DNA of 64,000 bases from JBBSEX01 sp038239345 (lineage in GTDB: Bacteria; Acidobacteriota; Terriglobia; Bryobacterales; Bryobacteraceae): positions 124,001 to 188,000 of the forward strand of contig JBBSEX010000010.1 of the NCBI GenBank assembly GCA_038239345.1, written 5' to 3'. Both the position numbers and the translations under genes were made by a program. Below the pieces are notes generated by a model that was given only the letters and a program-made list of their open reading frames with translations, was not told the DNA's origin and made no database searches. Of the stretch, positions 27,731 through 38,122 are shown piece after piece. Numbering within the stretch: position 1 is the stretch's first letter; every line of letters starts with the position of its first letter.

Positions 27731-28738
27731 CTACTTTGTGGGATAGGCTTTGGTGTAATTGTTGCGAGAATTGAAAACGCTGAAGCCGCCGGCGGGCTCG
27801 ACGGTGAGTTTTAAATATTTCCCTTCGCACTGCTCGTCGACATTAGCGATGAACGTATCGGGGACGTTATGTTCTTTGCCTGCGTCGATGGCGAAGTGAA
27901 GCTGCCAGAGATCTTCCAGCCCCGGCGAAGTTCTTATTGTCTGCCACGCTTCCACCGATCCACCCTTGCGCGCGCCATTATTCATGATCGCCACGCGCGG
28001 ATGTAAAGCATGCACGATAGCCGGAGGGCCGGACATGTTCATGCCGTGATGCGTGGAAAGGTACACATCCACCGTGCCGATGCTATTGTTGGGGCACATC
28101 AAATCGATTTCTTTATTCCAGGTGAGATCGCCCAGATCGACAAACCTGAACTTGCCAAAAGTAAGCAGCACTCCCACCGACCGGGCGTTCTCCGTAGGGT
28201 CGTCATCGCGGCGGATGGATTGGCAGAAGGGATTACGCTGCCCCGCTCCAGCTAGCGGCGCTTCAATGCGGCTGCCGTCGGAAGTGATAACTTTCACGTC
28301 CACGCCCTTGAGCGGAATGGTATCGCCGGGCTTGAGAACCACATGCTTGTGGCCGGCGATAGTGGCGTTATAGGATGCCGCCAGACGCGTGGCGTCTTTG
28401 CCTGTCTCTACCGTCTGGCCATGATCGAAAAATGTGCCCACAGGCATCAACGTCGCGATGGCCCGCACACCGCCGACATGATCTTCATGATAATGCGTCA
28501 CCAGCAGGTAATCGATCCGCTTGATCTTCGCTTTCTGAGCCGCGGCAACGATGCGATTGGCATCCCGCCCACTCATGCCGGACCAACCCGTATCGATGAG
28601 TAGCGATTCGCCGGATGGGGAGACGATCAGTGTCGCCTGCCCGCCTTCCACATCGACGAAATAGATTTCGAGAGTCTTCGCTCCAAACGCCGGAAGCAGG
28701 CCACACAACAGGAGTAGAAGAATACGCATGGACCGCAT
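27731..28738 (-). CDS. secreted metallo-beta-lactamase-fold hydrolase
   Basis: This 335-residue protein has a signal peptide (MRILLLLLCGLLPAFGA, beginning at the second Met; start 28738 or 28729). It carries the MBL motif THYHEDHVGG, providing HxHxDH metal ligands. Further ligands occur in LGDLTWNKE and in the later STHHGMNMSG. The layout resembles the ComEC-type hydrolase branch, which acts on DNA or other phosphoesters, but the exact substrate is unknown. Its start lies six bases after the ABC-F stop, so it is likely co-transcribed with the ABC-F gene. The location should be periplasmic. Confidence 0.85.
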   Translation of the reverse strand: MRSMRILLLLLCGLLPAFGAKTLEIYFVDVEGGQATLIVSPSGESLLIDTGWSGMSGRDANRIVAAAQKAKIKRIDYLLVTHYHEDHVGGVRAIATLMPVGTFFDHGQTVETGKDATRLAASYNATIAGHKHVVLKPGDTIPLKGVDVKVITSDGSRIEAPLAGAGQRNPFCQSIRRDDDPTENARSVGVLLTFGKFRFVDLGDLTWNKEIDLMCPNNSIGTVDVYLSTHHGMNMSGPPAIVHALHPRVAIMNNGARKGGSVEAWQTIRTSPGLEDLWQLHFAIDAGKEHNVPDTFIANVDEQCEGKYLKLTVEPAGGFSVFNSRNNYTKAYPTK

Positions 28739-28744
28739 CGTACC

Positions 28745-30325
28745 TTATTTCGAGGCGAGCGAGCGATCCATGTACTCCTGATAGGGACCCTTAAAATCTT
28801 CTATCTCGCCGTTCTCGAAGTGCCAGACGCGGGTGGCAACTTCATCCATCAGGTCCTGATCGTGGGTGACCAGCAGAACGGTTCCTTCATATCGTTGCAA
28901 GGCGATGTTTAAGGCGTTAATGGCTTCCAAATCCAAGTGGTTGGTAGGTTCGTCAAGCACCAGAACGTTAGGCTTTTCAAGCATTAGCTTGCAGAAAATC
29001 AAACGAGCCGCTTCTCCGCCCGATAGAGCATGGGTCGGCTTGATGCCTTCTTCGCCACTGAACAGCATCTGGCCGAGCAGGCCGCGGATCTCTTCGCGCG
29101 ACGCTTGCGGGTCGAAACTATGCAGCCATTCTGTCGCCGTCATGCCCGTTTGGATGGATTCGCGATGGTCCTGGGCGAAATAGCCGACCTGCGCTTCGTG
29201 GCCCCAATTGACCTTGCCCGCATCGTGAACGCCGTCGATCAGAGCGCGCAGCATGGTCGTCTTACCGGTACCGTTGCGGCCCATCAGGACGATCTTTTCG
29301 CCACGCTGAATGTTTGCGCTGAATCCCTTGATGACTTTCTGCTCGCCGTATGATTTTTCAATACCGGTAAATTCAAGCGCCGTACGGCCGGTGGGGCGTT
29401 TCATCTCAAAACGGATAAACGGACGGGCGATGTTTGAGCGAGCCAGATCGCTGGTTTGCAACCGCTCCACTTCTTTCTTACGGGACGTCACTTGGCTGGA
29501 TCGCGTGCCGGCGGAGAAGCGAGCGATGAACTCGCTCAGTTGGGCGATCTTTTTCTCGCGCTGGGCGTTTTCCGATTCGATGCGCGAACGAATCTGGGTC
29601 TTCGCCATCACCATGTCGTCATAGCCGCCGTTATAGGTGATGATGGTTTGATAATCAATGTCGGCGATGTGCGTGCAAACGTCGTTTAGGAAATGGCGAT
29701 CGTGCGAAATCACAATCAGGCTGCCTTCGTAATTAGTCAAAAAAGTCTGCAGCCACTGAATGGATTCCAAATCGAGATAGTTTGTCGGTTCGTCGAGCAG
29801 TAAAGCTTGCGGATGTCCGAACAAAGCTTGCGCCACCAGTACGCGAACTTTCTGGCCGCCTTGCAGTTCGCTCATCTTGCGTTCGTGGATTTCGTCGGGA
29901 ATGTCCAGACCCTGTAAAAGGATCGCCGCGTCGCTCTCGGCGGTATAGCCGTCTTCCTCGCCGACAATGCCTTCCAGTTCGCCCAAACGCATGCCGTCTT
30001 CTTCGGTCATGTCGGCTTTGGCGTAGATTACTTCGCGTTCTTCCAGGGCATTCCACAAGGGACGATTCCCCATGATCACGGTATCGATGACGCGATAAGC
30101 ATCGAAAGCGAATTGATCCTGGCGGAGAATACCGAGCTTCTTCGGACGAACGACGGAACCCTTTTGGGGCTCGGATTCGCCGGAAAGCAGCTTCATGAAA
30201 GTCGACTTGCCGGCACCGTTAGGGCCGGTGAGTCCATACCGCCGTCCAGACAGGAAGGCAGTGGAAACATCTTCGAACAGGACCTTGGCGCCGAAGCGCA
30301 TAGTGATATTACTGACGGAAATCAT
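28745..30325 (-). CDS. ABC-F family ATPase (YbiT-like)
   Basis: This 526-residue cytosolic protein has two ABC ATPase domains and no membrane part. Walker A motifs are GPNGAGKST (about 36-44) and GRNGTGKTT (about 350). Signature motifs are LQGGQKVRV and LSGGEAARL, and both Walker B/DEPTNYLDLE and DEPTNHLDLE sequences are intact. A charged linker of about 80 residues (RSRIESENAQREKKIAQL) joins the domains, as in ABC-F translation factors that bind the ribosomal E site. The spacing pattern is nearest to YbiT/EttA-type proteins. It probably modulates translation elongation; antibiotic protection cannot be excluded. Confidence 0.93.
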   Translation of the reverse strand: MISVSNITMRFGAKVLFEDVSTAFLSGRRYGLTGPNGAGKSTFMKLLSGESEPQKGSVVRPKKLGILRQDQFAFDAYRVIDTVIMGNRPLWNALEEREVIYAKADMTEEDGMRLGELEGIVGEEDGYTAESDAAILLQGLDIPDEIHERKMSELQGGQKVRVLVAQALFGHPQALLLDEPTNYLDLESIQWLQTFLTNYEGSLIVISHDRHFLNDVCTHIADIDYQTIITYNGGYDDMVMAKTQIRSRIESENAQREKKIAQLSEFIARFSAGTRSSQVTSRKKEVERLQTSDLARSNIARPFIRFEMKRPTGRTALEFTGIEKSYGEQKVIKGFSANIQRGEKIVLMGRNGTGKTTMLRALIDGVHDAGKVNWGHEAQVGYFAQDHRESIQTGMTATEWLHSFDPQASREEIRGLLGQMLFSGEEGIKPTHALSGGEAARLIFCKLMLEKPNVLVLDEPTNHLDLEAINALNIALQRYEGTVLLVTHDQDLMDEVATRVWHFENGEIEDFKGPYQEYMDRSLASK

Positions 30326-30466
30326 GGCTATCGAGGGGGTACAGCTGGAACCGGACTCTTTAATTGTAGCGCGAAGGGGAATGGAATGGAAGGAGGGTTC
30401 AGAGGCAGTGGCCGGGAGACTTGCTGAAGCAAAATCTCCCGGAACATCCTGAAAGGGTAGAGAAGC

Positions 30467-30682
30467 CTAATGAGGGGCTTCCGCTTCTTCCGTTTCGGTC
30501 TCGTCGAAATCGAGGGAATAGTCCTCGTCGCCGGGCGCGATATGGTGGTCATCTTCGTCAGACGGGCCTCGGCGGCCAGTAGTGAGACGATCCAACTTTT
30601 TCGCTGCCTTTTCTTGTCGCTTTTCTAATCGAAGCTGCTCTTTGTGGCGCTTCTGAGAACTCGCTCTACCGCGTCCCGCCAT
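30467..30682 (-). CDS. small charged protein, unknown function
   Basis: This 71-residue protein has a strongly basic N-terminal half (GRGRASSQKRHKEQLRLEK and more Lys/Arg) and a strongly acidic C-terminal half rich in Asp and Glu. It lies four bases downstream of the RRM protein gene on the same strand. The bipolar charge and position suggest a nucleic-acid-associated helper, but no family is recognised. Similar small genes next to RNA-binding proteins are plausible in Acidobacteriota; this is inference. Confidence 0.6.
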   Translation of the reverse strand: MAGRGRASSQKRHKEQLRLEKRQEKAAKKLDRLTTGRRGPSDEDDHHIAPGDEDYSLDFDETETEEAEAPH

Positions 30683-30685
30683 ACT

Positions 30686-31018
30686 TTACCACCGCGACCC
30701 GCCGCGACCGCGTCCGCCGCCACCACCACCGCCGCTTCCGCCGCGTCCACCACCGCCACCGCCGCCGCCTTCACCCTTGGGACGAGCTTCATTCACATTC
30801 ATGGCACGACCGTTCAAAGGATGGCCGTTCAATGCTTCAATCGCCGATTCCGCTTCGGTGTTGACAGGCATTTCCACGAAACCAAACCCACGCGAGCGGC
30901 CAGTGTCCCGGTCCGTCATGATGCTCACGCGATCCACAGCGCCATAATTTTCGAAAAGCGATCGAACTTCCGCTTCCGTGGCTCCAAAATCCAAATTACC
31001 GACGAAAATGTTCTTCAT
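30686..31018 (-). CDS. RRM-domain RNA-binding protein with Gly-rich tail
   Basis: From ATG 31018, preceded by AAAAGG at six bases, the protein has 110 residues. The RNA recognition motif spans about 1-80, with RNP2 IFVGNL (3-8) and RNP1 SRGFGFVEM (about 40-48), and the usual IEALNGHPLNGRAMNVNEA end. The tail is a Gly/Arg-rich run of about 30 residues. Proteins of this build are cold- or stress-responsive RNA chaperones in cyanobacteria and other bacteria. A longer frame reaching to 31099 lacks support. A promoter is proposed 95 bases upstream. Confidence 0.92.
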   Translation of the reverse strand: MKNIFVGNLDFGATEAEVRSLFENYGAVDRVSIMTDRDTGRSRGFGFVEMPVNTEAESAIEALNGHPLNGRAMNVNEARPKGEGGGGGGGGRGGSGGGGGGGRGRGGSRW

Positions 31019-31119
31019 AGTCGACCTTTTCTGAGATGGAACGGAGTTGCTTACGAGCCCGGTTTCGTTGCGGAGGCGAAAACAAGAGCCCTGCGGCAAA
31101 ACCGATATACACCGGCCTC

Positions 31120-31147
31120 AGTATAACACCAAACCCGATTCCGTCAC
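31120..31147 (-). promoter_or_regulatory. possible promoter of the RRM protein gene
   Basis: On the minus strand GTGACG (31142-31147) is followed after 16 bases by TATACT (31120-31125). Transcription would start near 31113 and give a leader of about 95 bases. The -35 hexamer matches the consensus at four of six positions. Confidence 0.45.
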
Positions 31148-31221
31148 GAATGCCGGCCCATCCTGACCGAACCCCGACAGCCGGCGCTTCGACGCGAATG
31201 GGTATGATGGTACCGGGTGAA

Positions 31222-32223
31222 ATGTTCTCCTCCAAAACTCGTTCGCGAGTGCTCCTGGTACTCACTTACATCTTCTCGATTGGCTGCCTGATTTGGACAT
31301 TGCGGAGTGCGCATTTAGGGGAGCTATCCACTGACTTGGCGGATATGGACTGGACGTGGGTGGCAATTGGAGCCATCGCCGACGTTCTGGTCTATTTATG
31401 GCACGGTTGGCGCTGGAGCTTGTTGCTGCAACCCGTGGCGCCGGTTACTTATTGGCAGTCCGTGCGGGCCATCTACGTAGGCCTGTTTGCCAATGAGGTT
31501 CTGCCGTTTCGCGCCGGGGAAGTGGTGCGCTGCTACCTGCTGGCGCGATGGACGGATCTGCCCGTATCGGTGGCGCTTTCCTCGGCCATAATCGAACGTG
31601 TTTTCGATGGGATCTGGCTGGTACTGGGGCTGTTTCTGACGCTCCGTTTCGCGCCCTTCCCCCATAAACTGCATCGCTTTGTCGAGGGTGGCTATCTGCT
31701 GGGCTGCATCATTCTGGCGGCGGCGGTTCTGCTCGGCATAATGATGTTTCGTAAGCAGGAGCGGCGCAAGGTTTATTCCGAAGTCTCCTGGAAGCGTACT
31801 CTGCAGATCCTGATTGAGGATCTGCGGCTCATCGGCCATTCGAAGTATCTTTACTTTTCGGCCTTCGCCAGTCTGCCATATCTCCTGATCCAGGTGATCC
31901 CGATCTATGCCGTGATGCGGGCCTATGGTTTCGAGCTTTCGCTGGGCGCGGCCGGCGTGATCATGTTAATCCTGCGGCTGAGCGCGGTGGTGCCCCAGGC
32001 GCCGGGCAATCTTGGAATGTTCCAGTTCGTCACAACCGCGGCTCTCGTAGAAATCTATCACGTCGTTCCGGCTGAGGCGGCGCGCTTCTCGCTGGTGCTG
32101 TGGGGCGTGGTGACGCTGCCCTTGCTGATCGTCGGTTTTATCGTCCTTGTTACTACCGGATCCAAATTGACGGAGCTGCATCATGCGGCCAAGGAATCGA
32201 CAGCCGATCCGGCCGCGCGATAA
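31222..32223 (+). CDS. flippase-like / lysylphosphatidylglycerol synthase TM-family protein
   Basis: From ATG 31222 the protein has 333 residues and about eight membrane helices. Family motifs are LWHGWRWSLLLQPV, GLFANEVLPFRAGEVVRCYLLARW (within about residues 75-110) and RLSAVVPQAPGNLGMFQFV. This is the UPF0104/AglD-like fold found in MprF flippase domains and in proteins moving polyprenyl-linked sugars or lipids. The actual start is uncertain because several in-frame ATG codons lie upstream (for example 31150 and 31198) and none has a strong ribosome-binding site. The role is likely lipid or glycolipid translocation in the inner membrane. Confidence 0.85.
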   Translation: MFSSKTRSRVLLVLTYIFSIGCLIWTLRSAHLGELSTDLADMDWTWVAIGAIADVLVYLWHGWRWSLLLQPVAPVTYWQSVRAIYVGLFANEVLPFRAGEVVRCYLLARWTDLPVSVALSSAIIERVFDGIWLVLGLFLTLRFAPFPHKLHRFVEGGYLLGCIILAAAVLLGIMMFRKQERRKVYSEVSWKRTLQILIEDLRLIGHSKYLYFSAFASLPYLLIQVIPIYAVMRAYGFELSLGAAGVIMLILRLSAVVPQAPGNLGMFQFVTTAALVEIYHVVPAEAARFSLVLWGVVTLPLLIVGFIVLVTTGSKLTELHHAAKESTADPAAR

Positions 32224-32259
32224 CCGTGGGTGATAGGATCTACTCATCTCGAGGTGATT

Positions 32260-33399
32260 ATGAGCAACGACGTATCCCGTAGAAATTTCCTTCGCGCCAG
32301 CGGCGCAGCCGCCACGGCTTTCACGATCGTTGCGCCGCAAAGCGTGCGGGGATCGCAAGCCAACTCCAAAATATCCGTAGGATTAATCGGAACCGGCGGA
32401 CGCGGCACCTACGACGCGACGATAGTGAATGCCGACCCCAGAGCTCGCGTCACCGCGCTTTGCGATCTGTTCGACGACCGCATTGAAAGTAATTCGGGAA
32501 AGATCAAAACCGACAAGCCCGCCGTGTTCAAAGACTTTGAGAAACTGCTGGCGTCGCAGGTGGATGCGGTCATCATTGCCACCCCGCCGTTTGAACATCC
32601 ACGGATGTTGGAAGCGGCCATCGAAGCCAAGAAGCACGTGTACTGCGAGAAGCCGGCAGGGGTCGATTTGGAAGGCTGCAAGCGAGTGATGGCCGCCGCC
32701 GCGAAAGCCGACCCGGCGAAAAATCTGTTCTTCGGATATCAGCAGCGTTATGGGCCGGTGTATCTGGAAGCGTACAAGCGATATAAGGAAGGGCAGATCG
32801 GGACGCTCTCGAATGCCAGGGGATTCTGGATCGATCACGATCCATTCACCCGCCAGCAGTACAGCGACCCAAAGATTGAGAAGCTGCGAAATTGGTTTGC
32901 CTACAAAGAATTATCGGGCGACATCATCGTTGAACAGGATTGCCATAACCTGGATGTCCTGCACTGGTTTCTGGATGCGCGTCCCATTCGGGCGGTAGGC
33001 ATGGGCGGCAGGAAAGTTCGCACCACGATGGACATTCTGGATCACCTGATGGTGAATTACGAATTTCCCGACGGCATGCATGTGAACTTTGAAGCGAATC
33101 AAATTTCGCCCGCCGGATTCAAGCGCGTTGGCGAGGAGTTCACCGGTACCAAGGGTGTGCTTGAGACATCGCGTCTGCGTATGATTCACCATCGCGCTCC
33201 GAAGGATATAGAGACGATGGAATCGAAGCGCGACATTACGAATGACGCCATCGATGCGTTCCTGACAAAAATTTCACGGGGCGAAGCGGAGAATGTAGGG
33301 GCTCGCGCGGCACTCAGCACACTCTTCGCGATTCTGGGGCGCACGGCGATTTACACGAATCGCGAGGCCACTTGGAAGGGTGAATTCGGCGACGTGTGA
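32260..33399 (+). CDS. Gfo/Idh/MocA-family oxidoreductase with Tat-like signal
   Basis: From ATG 32260, with GAGGTG just upstream, the protein has 379 residues. A Tat-type leader is visible (SRRNFLRASGAAATAF), so export of the folded, cofactor-loaded enzyme is likely. The Rossmann domain begins with KISVGLIGTGGRGTYDA, and the substrate-domain motif is EKPAGVDLEGCKRV, with the conserved Lys of the EKP motif. Such enzymes oxidise or reduce sugars and inositols with NAD(P). The stop overlaps the GTG of selA (GTGTGA region), an odd pairing with no metabolic logic that I can see. Confidence 0.92.
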   Translation: MSNDVSRRNFLRASGAAATAFTIVAPQSVRGSQANSKISVGLIGTGGRGTYDATIVNADPRARVTALCDLFDDRIESNSGKIKTDKPAVFKDFEKLLASQVDAVIIATPPFEHPRMLEAAIEAKKHVYCEKPAGVDLEGCKRVMAAAAKADPAKNLFFGYQQRYGPVYLEAYKRYKEGQIGTLSNARGFWIDHDPFTRQQYSDPKIEKLRNWFAYKELSGDIIVEQDCHNLDVLHWFLDARPIRAVGMGGRKVRTTMDILDHLMVNYEFPDGMHVNFEANQISPAGFKRVGEEFTGTKGVLETSRLRMIHHRAPKDIETMESKRDITNDAIDAFLTKISRGEAENVGARAALSTLFAILGRTAIYTNREATWKGEFGDV

Positions 33400-34712
33400 G
33401 CGAGTTAAATCAAGCTCTGCGGGCGCTTCCTTCCGTCGACGAAATCGCATCGAAGGTGGAAGGACCACGGTCGCTCGTGGTGGCGCTAACCAGGGCGGAG
33501 TTGGCTGGCCGCCGGGAACTGCTGTTGGGCGGAATTCCATTACCTGAGGAACCGCCGGAAGAAGCCGTTCGACGCAGGTTGGCGAGCGAACAGCGTCCTT
33601 CGTTGCGCCGGGTGATCAATGCCACGGGCGTGGTCTTGCACACCAATCTAGGGCGTGCTCCCCTGGCCGATTTCGAAGTGCCTGACGGGTATTCGAATCT
33701 GGAATACGATCTGGCGACCGGCCGCCGCGGTAAGCGCGATGTTCATGCCAGCGCTTTGCTGGAACGCTTAACGGGCAGGCCAGGCATACTGGTGAATAAC
33801 AACGCGGCCGCGATCTTCCTGGCGCTGCATGAGCTGGCGGCGGGCTACGAAGTAATCGTGTCGCGCGGCGAACTGATCGAGATCGGGGAAGGATTCCGAA
33901 TCCCCGACATCATGGCCCGCTCAGGCGCCATCCTGCGGGAAGTGGGCTCGACCAACAAGACTAACCTGGACGATTATCGGGCCGCCATCAATGAGCGCAC
34001 CCGCCTGATACTGCGCGTGCATCCAAGCAACTTCCACATCACCGGCTTCACGGGAAAGCCTGCGCTGCGGGAGCTGGCGCAGTTAGCGAGAGAACACGCG
34101 GTTCCGCTGTATGAAGATCTGGGAAGCGGCTGCCTGGTGGACCTGCGCGAGTTTGGAATCGAGGAACCCCTGGTGTCCGAGAGTCTGCGGGCGGGCGTGA
34201 ACGTGGTTTCGTTCAGCGGCGATAAATTGCTGGGCGGTCCCCAGGCGGGGATATTGGCGGGCGATGGGGAGTTGATCGAACGCCTGCGCCGCAATCCTAT
34301 GTTTCGTGCTTTTCGGGTAGACAAGCTGATCTATCGGGCGATGGAAACGACACTACGCCGAACGGTGTTGCAACAGTTGGATCGGATTCCGGCGATGCGG
34401 ATGATCCGCCAAAGCGCTGTGGAGATTCGGGGACGGGCGGAAAGACTGCGGTCTAGTCTGCCAGGCGTGGCGACTGAGCTGGCGGAGGGCAGATCGCTGG
34501 TTGGCGGCGGCTCAACGCCAGATCAATCGATTTCCACGTGGCTAATCGTGCTTAGCGAGCACAACGCGCTGGATGCTGAACAGGTACTGCGAAACGGTGA
34601 CCCGCCGGTGATCGCACGCATCGTGGAAGACCGGCTGGTGTTGGATTTGCGGACAGTATTCCCAGAAGAAGAAGAAACGCTGGTAACCGCGCTTCAGGCT
34701 CTTTCCAGATAG
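33396..34712 (+). CDS. selA: L-seryl-tRNA(Sec) selenium transferase
   Basis: This 438-residue protein matches SelA along its length: RRVINATGVVLHTNLGRAPL, YSNLEYDLATGRRGKRD, VNNNAAAIFLAL, the PLP-binding Lys277 in SFSGDKLLGGPQAG and FRVDKLIYRAMETTLR. The N-terminal tRNA-binding segment is present. It converts Ser-tRNA(Sec) to Sec-tRNA(Sec) using selenophosphate. No selB, selC or selD is in the window, so selenocysteine use in this genome is inferred and not shown. The GTG start overlaps the preceding stop, and the 3' end overlaps efp by 19 bases tail to tail. Confidence 0.93.
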   Translation: MSELNQALRALPSVDEIASKVEGPRSLVVALTRAELAGRRELLLGGIPLPEEPPEEAVRRRLASEQRPSLRRVINATGVVLHTNLGRAPLADFEVPDGYSNLEYDLATGRRGKRDVHASALLERLTGRPGILVNNNAAAIFLALHELAAGYEVIVSRGELIEIGEGFRIPDIMARSGAILREVGSTNKTNLDDYRAAINERTRLILRVHPSNFHITGFTGKPALRELAQLAREHAVPLYEDLGSGCLVDLREFGIEEPLVSESLRAGVNVVSFSGDKLLGGPQAGILAGDGELIERLRRNPMFRAFRVDKLIYRAMETTLRRTVLQQLDRIPAMRMIRQSAVEIRGRAERLRSSLPGVATELAEGRSLVGGGSTPDQSISTWLIVLSEHNALDAEQVLRNGDPPVIARIVEDRLVLDLRTVFPEEEETLVTALQALSR

Positions 34713-35251
34713 GCGCCTTCCGAGGTACTGACGCGAATCTTTTCGCCTTCGGTGATGAACGGCGGCACCTGAACAATCAAACCCGTTTCCATCTTCGCCG
34801 GCTTGGTTACATTCGAGACCGTCGCGCCCTTGAGGCCCGGTTCCGTTTCCAGCACCGTCATCGTCACGGCCGCTGGAATTTCCACACTGATAGCTTTGCC
34901 TTCGTAGAATTTCACTTGCGCCCGAAGCTGCGGGATTAAGTAATTCGTTACGTCGCCCAGCACATCCCTGGTCAGGTGAAGCTGCTCATACGTCTCTGTA
35001 TTCATGAAGTAAAAGTATTCCCCGTCGTCATAGAGATATTCCATCTCCTGCTCATCGAGCATCGCCTTTTCCACGCGATCTTCCGATGAGAAGCGGTGTT
35101 CTCCCATGCTGCCCGTGCGAAGGCTGCGAAATTTTACCTGAACGAAAGCGCGGAGGTTGCCGGGTGTGCGATGGACCATGCTGAAGATGGAATAAAGTTC
35201 GTTGTTGAACTTAATCACCATGCCGACGCGAATTTGAGTTGCTGGAATCAT
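34694..35251 (-). CDS. efp: translation elongation factor P with Asn at the functional tip
   Basis: This 185-residue protein has the three beta-barrel domains of EF-P (KOW-like domain I to about 65, then the EF-P central and C-terminal OB domains, ending GEKIRVSTSEGAYLER). EF-P relieves stalling at polyproline stretches. The tip loop reads HRTPGNLRAF: the position of the modified Lys34 of E. coli, or of Arg32 of Pseudomonas, is Asn32 here, with Arg34 two residues later. Neither lysylation nor rhamnosylation can therefore occur at the usual place. It is divergent from lysS with 114 bases between the starts. The EF-P identity is firm; the functional meaning of the tip is open. Confidence 0.95.
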   Translation of the reverse strand: MIPATQIRVGMVIKFNNELYSIFSMVHRTPGNLRAFVQVKFRSLRTGSMGEHRFSSEDRVEKAMLDEQEMEYLYDDGEYFYFMNTETYEQLHLTRDVLGDVTNYLIPQLRAQVKFYEGKAISVEIPAAVTMTVLETEPGLKGATVSNVTKPAKMETGLIVQVPPFITEGEKIRVSTSEGAYLERA

Positions 35252-35342
35252 CTAAGAAAAATCTGCTTTCTACGGGAACTCTGTAAGGCTTGCACTATTT
35301 TAGCAAAGGCCAAGCCTGGGGTATGAAGCCAAACTGGCGCAG

Positions 35343-35348
35343 TATAAT
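35343..35348 (+). promoter_or_regulatory. TATAAT -10 element upstream of lysS
   Basis: A perfect TATAAT lies 17 bases before ATG 35366. The -35 region (around 35320) does not match the consensus, and the predicted leader would be only about 11 bases long, so lysS may be translated from an almost leaderless message. Confidence 0.35.
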
Positions 35349-35365
35349 TACATATTCGGGCCAAA

Positions 35366-36868
<1,503 letters not shown>

Positions 36869-36874
36869 GCTTCG

Positions 36875-38116
36875 ATGCTCGGCTTTTCTCAATTTGAATT
36901 GTTCGTCGCCAGACGTTACCTGCGGGCGAAACGTAAACAGGCAGTGATCTCTGTAATTACGGCGATTTCCGTAGTCGGAGTGGCGGCGGGCGTGATGGCG
37001 CTGGTGATTGCGCTAGCGATCAATAACGGTTTTCGCAATACTCTGGAACGGAGTTTGTTGGGGGCTACGGCGCACATCAATATTTTGGAAAAAGAGCCGG
37101 GCTACGGCATCGAGAACTGGCAGGCGCTGGCCGAAAAACTGAAGAAATTACCGCATGTGGTTTCAGCCACGCCTGGGTTATACGCACCGGTATTTCTGGC
37201 CAGTCCCGCGCAATCGAGCGGTGCGGAGATCAAGGGGATCCCAGTGGGTCCGGACGCGCCGATTCCCGATACCCTTCGCCACTTAAAATCTGGATCGTTC
37301 GAAGGCTTGCGCGCGACAGATGGCTATCCGGGCATCCTGCTGGGCTCGAAGTTATCGCAGAATACGGGATTGGTGTTGCACAGCGTAGCGACGATTGTGA
37401 GTCCACAGGGGGATCTGACTCCCTTTGGGCCGAGGCCGAGCGTGTATCGCGCGCGGGTGGTTGGTATCTTCGAATCCGGTGCCTGGGATCTGGATTCGCA
37501 ATGGGCATTCACATCGCTTGCGACTGCCCAGAAGGTGTTATCGCTAAGCGACGTGGTGAACACGATCGAGCTGAAGTTGGACGATATTCAACGTGCTCCG
37601 GAAGTGGCGAAGGCAGCTGAGGCGATCATCGGACCGAAACTGTCGCCGCTAACGTGGATGGAACAGAACCGGCAGCTGCGCAACGCTTTCCAGATGGAAA
37701 AGGTGGTGACGATTGTCACTATTGGGTTGATTCAACTGGTGGCGGCTCTGAACATCCTGATTACGCTGATTATGATGGTAATGGAAAAATATCGCGACAT
37801 CGCGCTGCTGATATCAATGGGAGCGCGGCTGAGCCAGATACGAAAGATATTCATGCTCCAGGGTTTGCTGATCGGGGTAGTGGGTACGGCGGCGGGGCTG
37901 GTGGCGGGATACGCCATTTGCTTTTTTGCCGAGCATTATAAGTGGTTGAAACTTGACGAATCGGTTTACTCGTTGAGCTATGTTCCGTTTGAGCCCTTCT
38001 GGCTGGATGGGGTGAGGATTGCGGCTGTGGCGGTTTTTGTAAGCTTCATCGCTACCTTATACCCCGCCCGGAATGCCGCGAAGATCGCGCCCGTGGAAGC
38101 ATTGCGCTACGAGTAA
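36875..38116 (+). CDS. LolC/LolE-family ABC transporter permease
   Basis: This 413-residue protein has the lipoprotein-releasing topology: an N-terminal helix (AVISVITAISVVGVAAGVMALV, about 23-45), a large periplasmic domain (about 50-275), and three helices at the C-terminal end in an FtsX-type domain (IGLIQLVAALNILITLIMMVM; KIFMLQGLLIGVVGT; RIAAVAVFVSFIATLYPARNAAKI). LolCE extracts lipoproteins from the inner membrane for delivery to the outer membrane. The ATPase partner LolD is not adjacent, since the next gene is convergent with a different role. It lies six bases after lysS and is presumably co-transcribed with it. Confidence 0.88.
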   Translation: MLGFSQFELFVARRYLRAKRKQAVISVITAISVVGVAAGVMALVIALAINNGFRNTLERSLLGATAHINILEKEPGYGIENWQALAEKLKKLPHVVSATPGLYAPVFLASPAQSSGAEIKGIPVGPDAPIPDTLRHLKSGSFEGLRATDGYPGILLGSKLSQNTGLVLHSVATIVSPQGDLTPFGPRPSVYRARVVGIFESGAWDLDSQWAFTSLATAQKVLSLSDVVNTIELKLDDIQRAPEVAKAAEAIIGPKLSPLTWMEQNRQLRNAFQMEKVVTIVTIGLIQLVAALNILITLIMMVMEKYRDIALLISMGARLSQIRKIFMLQGLLIGVVGTAAGLVAGYAICFFAEHYKWLKLDESVYSLSYVPFEPFWLDGVRIAAVAVFVSFIATLYPARNAAKIAPVEALRYE

Positions 38117-38122
38117 TTGCGT

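Noticed and set aside
30996..31265. Open frame on the minus strand upstream of the RRM gene
   Set aside because: It covers the intergenic promoter region and the start of the flippase-like gene in the opposite direction, and lacks a ribosome-binding site or motif.
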